NCBI RefSeq assembly: GCF_932526225.1
Contig: NC_064044.1
Location: forward strand, 563,001-627,000
DNA length: 64,000 bases
Source of the DNA: Nematostella vectensis
Lineage: Eukaryota; Cnidaria; Anthozoa; Actiniaria; Edwardsiidae
Reading direction: 5' to 3'
Part shown: piece after piece, positions 59,589 to 64,000 of the stretch
Position numbering within the stretch: position 1 is the first letter of the stretch
How the letters are laid out: every line of letters begins with the position of its first letter
Notes under the pieces: model-generated
Seen by the model: the letters and a program-made list of their open reading frames with translations, nothing else
What the model was told of the DNA's origin: nothing
The model's database searches: none
Position numbers and translations under genes: made by a program

Positions 59589-62500
59589 ATGGTAAGTAAT
59601 TAGCGATATAACAATAAGATATACCGGGTATTCTAGACCCTCGACAATATCATCAACAAGCAAATTATGATTCTTCTGCAAAATTCATCATTGTATATCG
59701 TGAGCTTTATATTTAGTTCGGTTTTATAATTGCAAGCTAACTATCAATAATAATGATAATTAAAGAACTGCATCTTCCTTTAAGTAAAATGATTAATCCG
59801 AATGATAACTAGATCTTAGACTGGGGAATATCTTACAATAATTTAGAAAATCATATAATTATATTCCCTCCCCGATAACTTTTATTTGACTATAATTTTA
59901 AGGTTAAGAGAATGCGTTCCCCTCCCCCGTCAATGTTGAACTTAAAAACGATGACGTCAACTTTTGACGTCTAAAATTGCTAATCATAAACGGCGTTTCC
60001 GGCAAATCTAGAACAGCAATTCCCTATTTTAACTTTCTACCCGCACGGACGTGAACTTTTTACGATACTCGTAATGGCGCGATTCGCCCTCGGTCCGCGA
60101 GCGCTAAAATCCTGGGTGGGCGCTGTCGTAGACTCTTCGCCGTAAATCTTACAATAAAGATACTTTATCTCTTGCTTTATTTTTTTTCTCGATTTTCAAA
60201 GATTATGTTCTCTTTTGTTATGATTCTTGGTTGGTTGCCGCAATAAAAATGCTTTATCTCTTATTATCATTTCTGCTTGATTTTCCGGATCACTTCACAT
60301 ATCTGGAACACGTAGGACGATATCATCGTCCTACGTTATATCGTCCTACGATTTACGTTATCGTAGACGATGTTCGTTTATCGTCTACGATTTACCATCG
60401 TGGACGATTTACGTCACGATTTACGTTTACGATTTTCGTTACGATTTACGACTACGATTTACATTTGAATCATGAATGTTGGACCACCTTTCACGGAAAA
60501 ACAGCTGAGCATCCCATCTCAAAATGTTACCGTTTTATTTCAAGATCATACCGAGGAAGAAAGTTATATCTCATGCGTTTCTCTATGCGGGATCTATGAG
60601 GGATCACATTCGCAAAGGCGCGACGTTGAAGACTATCACAAGCCAAAAAAGTATTTTTGCAACAAAAATGACTAATGAATGGCCTTCAAAATTCCTTTTT
60701 CTCAAGCAAATTACACGAGGGCAGATACGAAAATAAAATCTAAATAGAATTCAAATACTCTCGCTGTAGTTTAATTTTAATGTAGCTGAAAATAGAACAG
60801 TCTTCTTTTTATCTTTATTTATAAAGGTATCATTCTTACCTTAAAAAGAAAGTCGATTCTTATTAGATGAATCTTTTATAGTGTAAAATTAAAGAATCTG
60901 CTTTCTTTTCGAGGTAAAAATGATACCTTTTAAAATATAGAGAAAAATACTGTTTCATTATCAGCTACAATTAATCCACGCAATAATTTCCGAATGGGCC
61001 CCCTCATTCATTGTCTGTTTTTTTTTTCGAAATTCCAGCAGCTTGAATGGAAATATTTTTTGGGATGAGTACCATGTGTATCACTTCATTTTCTTTCACC
61101 GCAATATGGGGCGAAAAACGGCCAAAACAAAGACACAGAACCTGAACAGCTTCCCTATAACGTTCCCCGAACAGATAAATAGTAAACGTAGATGCTATCG
61201 AAACTATACCTCCCGGAAATCCCGAGTGATTTTGAATCGTAAACGTAAATCGTAACGTAAATCGTAAATGTAAATCGTAACGTAAATCGTCCACTATATT
61301 AAATCGTAGACGATAAACAAACGTCGTCTACAATAACGTAAATCGTAGGACGATATAACGTAGGACGATGATATCGTCCTACGTGTTCCAGATAGGTGAA
61401 GTGATCCGATTTTCCTAGATTCTAGTCCCTTTTGCTGCGGTTCTTCTTTCCCTGGCGCCTTACTGTCACGCAGATGCCTCCATCCCACTTGGCAAAGGCC
61501 TCGGAGTGTACAGCACGGATCTCTTCTCAAGTAACCTCCCTGAAGATGGCACCACTGTCTTAGACCTCGACCCTGCGTGCATCAAAGAAAACCCCATCGA
61601 CAAGGATCAGTATAATGATCAATATTACTCGTCCACCAAACAGGTGAGCCGCCATCAGTATAATGATCGATATTACTCGTCCACCAAACAGGTGAGCCTC
61701 TATTAGTATAATGATCGATATTAGTCGTCCACCAAACAGGTGAGCCGCTATCAGTATAATGATGGATATCACTCGTCCACCAAACAGGTGAGCCGCTATC
61801 AGTATAATGATCGATATTACTCGTCCACCAAACAGGTGAGCCGTTATCAGTATAATGATCCATATTACTCGTCCACCAAACAGGTGAGCCGCTATCAGTA
61901 TAATGATCGATATTACTCGTCCACCAAACAGGTGAGCCGCAATCAGTATAATGATCGATATTACTCGTCCACCAAACAGGTGAGCCGCTATCAGTATAAT
62001 GATCGATATTACTCGTCCACCAAACAGGTGAGCCGCTATCAGTATAATGATCGATATTACTCGTCCACCAAACAGGTGAGCCGCTATGAGTATAATGATC
62101 GATATTACTCGTCCACCAAACAGGTGAGCCGCTATCAGTATAATGATCGATATTACTCGTCCACCAAACAGGTGAGCCGCTATCAGTATAATGATCGATA
62201 TTACTCGTCCACCAAACAGGTGAGCCGCTATCAGTATAATGATCGATATTACTCGTCCACCAAACAGGTGAGCCGCTATCAGTATAATGATCGATATTAC
62301 TCGTCCACCAAACAGGTGAGCCGCTATCAGTATAATGATCGATATTACTCGTCCACCAAACAGGTGAGCCGCTATCAGTATAATGATCGATATTACTCGT
62401 CCACCAGTAGCAGTACCTACATTACATACATACATACATAAACTTCATTTTATCCCGAATTGAGGGCTTTGCCACTTAATCCAGTGGGTTCCATCCAAGC

Positions 62501-63852
62501 TCAGATCAACTTTTTTTAAATTTGTATAAACCTGGTTTTCTACATTGTGACTCCCATATCCAGGATAAGGACGTTAAACCGGAGGTCCCACACTTCATAA
62601 CCGTATTGGGGGACTTTACTGGCAATGTTACACATTCATGATTGCGTTGAACAGCCTGTATTTACACATTGACGAGTAGAGTCTGTTACATGTGGAGCGC
62701 ATTTGACCATGTCTCGCGATGTTACGCTGTGCGCCATACAAATATATAGATAGCATCTGTTTTTTAACTTTTGTTCAGGTCTACGAGGACCTGGGCGGCG
62801 CCATGGGCTTGGAATATGACCTACTGGCAGACTACACCTTGAAGAAGTCCCTGGGGGCCCTTACAGGCATCGACTCCAGTAAACCGGTTACAGGCTACGC
62901 CATTACCCTGGGCTATCACACCAAGGATCGCTCTATCTCAAGCGAGTGCTTGGTTGAGCCAAAGTTCACGGCGGACCTACTAGGGAGATTCAAAGCCTTG
63001 CCGTCGACGGTCCCCAAGCCGTACAAATCAGTTTCCTGGACCGAGTACGAGGACTTTGTCAAGAGGTTCGGCACACACGTGGTAACGTCGGCACTTCTTG
63101 GCTCGTTCATTTGTCAGTACGCATTCGCAAGGGGCGACAAAAGGTACAGCATGGATGATCTAAAGGTGAAGGCTTGCGCATTGTTTTCCAAGGACCCGGA
63201 TGGTATCCCTGCATGCCGGAGGGTCACGGAGGACCAGCTTGGCAAGGTGAATGGTATGGAGATGAATAGCAAGACCGTGATCCGCGGAGGAACTGTCGAC
63301 ACGCGCAGCAAACTCTTGTTCAGCCGAACCAAGGAACTCTTAGAAACGTTCAAGTCAGAAGCAAAGAACTCCACGTCTCCCATTTCTTATATCCTCTCCC
63401 CCTTATGGCGATTGCTAAAGATGAAGTTTCATGGCACTAAACATTACGCCAAGGCCAAAAACCTGGAAGAATTCTACAAAGGAATGCTTAACTTTGGCTG
63501 TCCTTACAAGGAAATTGGCGGGAAAGAGATGCAGGTGTTCGAGAAGACTCCGCAAAGCCCCGACAGTAACCCGACGTACCAATGCAAGCTAAGACAGCAA
63601 GGGTGCCTCGCGGACAAAGACTGCCACTATGTTCCTCTACTCTCCTGCTCTTGTAATGGTCCCACGTGCATCGAGCACAAGACAGTGGAGCGTGGAGACG
63701 GCACGGTCAGGAAGGAGCCGTACGCGTGGCATAACAAGAGGGATGAGGCGAGGGGATGTAGCTACTCCATGTTCCTGCCAGGCTGCGCGTGCAAGACCAA
63801 GGCTGGGTTTGACGTCATCTGGTACAACAACAAGAAACACGACTACGCGTAA
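59589..63852 (+). CDS. Secreted MACPF-domain protein (3 coding exons)
   Basis: Coding exons 59589-59591 (only the ATG, followed at once by the donor GTAAGT), 61419-61643 and 62779-63852. All junctions are phase 0 and the product is about 433 residues. Exon 2 opens with a hydrophobic signal sequence. Exon 3 carries the canonical MACPF signature Y-x6-FGTH (YEDFVKRFGTH, near 63046-63078) followed by further domain sequence, then a Cys-rich C-terminal part (about ten cysteines, CKLRQQGC ... GCACK). MACPF proteins form membrane pores or act in development; sea anemones have secreted MACPF toxins of similar size (the PsTX-60/AvTX-60A group), so a venom or immune role is possible but not shown. The C-terminal Cys pattern is not an obvious EGF repeat. 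Oddities: the start codon stands alone in its exon, a transposon sits directly before the exon 2 acceptor, and the exon 2 donor is repeated about 16 times. The poly(A) site is not in the window. Confidence 0.82.
60286..61408. mobile_element. 1.12 kb foldback/TIR transposon with 6-bp target duplication
   Basis: The left end CGGATCACTTCACATATCTG and the following ~180 bp recur in reverse complement at 61236-61408. Flanks are a direct ATTTTC at 60280-60285 and 61409-61414. The arms are filled with short CGTAGGACGAT / CGATTTACGTTA words that also pair among themselves, so the arms fold further. The middle ~760 bp has no recognised transposase. It lies in MACPF intron 1, ending only 10 bases before exon 2. 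Confidence 0.85.
60823..60930. mobile_element. Small nested inverted-repeat element
   Basis: AAAGGTATCATT-C-TTACCT...AAAGAAAG at 60823-60851 pairs with CTTTCTTTT..AGGTAAA-AATGATACCTTT at 60901-60930. About 108 bp long, MITE-like, inside the 1.12 kb element. The target duplication is not clear. Confidence 0.5.
61608..62406 (+). repeat. 48-bp array containing the 5' splice site of MACPF exon 2
   Basis: About 16.6 units. The last 36 bases of exon 2, the donor AAACAG|GTGAGC and six more bases make up the unit. Every full copy keeps CAG|GTGAGC intact. The unit is 16 codons long and stays open in the exon frame, except for the third unit, which has two TAG codons (61704 and 61725). Copies after the third are nearly identical. 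Confidence 0.95.
62440..62640 (-). mobile_element. SINE-like fragment in MACPF intron 2
   Basis: GGATAAGGACGTTAAACCGG at 62563-62589 is the reverse complement of a block of the repeat at 27452-27481. A (CATA)n run at 62418-62440 may be its 3' tail. Confidence 0.45.
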
Positions 63853-63869
63853 CTGGGATTTTTGTACGT

Positions 63870-64000
63870 GACCTCGTGTGCGTGACCTTCTTAACGTGAC
63901 ATCGTGTTGTGACCTCATTTTCTGACCTTTTGTACGTGACAGCGTGTCGTGACTTCATCTTCGAGACTTTTGTATGTGACAGCGTGTCGTGACCTCATCT
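63870..64000 (+). repeat. Roughly 40-bp repeat just after the MACPF stop codon
   Basis: Units of TTTTGTACGTGACAGCGTGTCGTGAC with CTCATCTTC spacers begin within 20 bases of the stop and run off the window edge; they lie in the presumed 3' UTR. Confidence 0.75.

Noticed and set aside
60472-60736. Small open frames inside the 1.12 kb transposon
   Set aside because: Short, overlapping in two frames, without recognised transposase motifs.
61560-62441. Repeat proteins on both strands across the MACPF intron array
   Set aside because: The plus frame is the exon-derived repeat, cut off from the exon by stops in the third unit; the minus frame is its shadow.

Overview
The window is eukaryotic. Genes are split into many short exons with GT-AG introns, are widely spaced, and sit among large amounts of simple tandem repeat. 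The gene content points to an anthozoan cnidarian, most likely a sea anemone such as Nematostella: a Pax gene of the homeodomain-lacking PaxA/Pox-neuro kind, a secreted MACPF protein, an ALK-like glycine-rich secreted protein and a many-domain MANSC membrane protein. The species is an inference; no marker gene fixes it.

Layout: 1-4.3 kb holds a possible isolated minus-strand exon and a 2.8 kb inverted-repeat (TIR) element. 4.8-18.0 kb is a 14-exon minus-strand gene for a single-pass membrane protein of about 1,134 residues with seven MANSC domains. 18.4 kb has a MITE-like element and 19.3-24.6 kb a 5.2 kb satellite of 28-bp units with a higher-order repeat. 24.6-40 kb is gene-poor: an old tandem duplication, a SINE-like repeat, several minisatellites, a hairpin and a duplicated E-box/CRE segment. 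40.06-43.25 kb is the Pax gene (plus strand; first coding exon not found). 45.9-50.1 kb is a seven-exon plus-strand gene for a 535-residue secreted glycine-rich protein with a discoidin-like segment. 50.1-53.0 kb is a repeat-filled convergent gap. 53.0-56.3 kb is a three-exon minus-strand gene for a 223-residue secreted two-domain protein. 57.8-58.5 kb is a 41-bp array. 59.6-63.9 kb is a plus-strand secreted MACPF gene whose first intron contains a complete 1.1 kb transposon with target-site duplication.

I rebuilt exons by hand from splice consensus and phase. In all four complete models every junction keeps frame and total length is a multiple of three. Three of the five genes (MANSC, glycine-rich, MACPF) have clear signal peptides and are extracellular or membrane proteins; no shared pathway is evident.

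The most striking pattern is that intronic tandem arrays in all five genes are anchored on splice sites. The repeat unit includes the exon edge and its GT or AG, so the real 5' or 3' splice site is one member of a family of near-identical copies spaced 23 to 66 nt apart. I count five clear donor cases, one short donor case and two clear acceptor cases, plus weaker ones. In four arrays the unit is a multiple of three (36, 42, 42, 48) and open in the frame of the adjoining exon. This could be a route by which introns feed new repeat peptides into proteins, and I treat it as the main finding.
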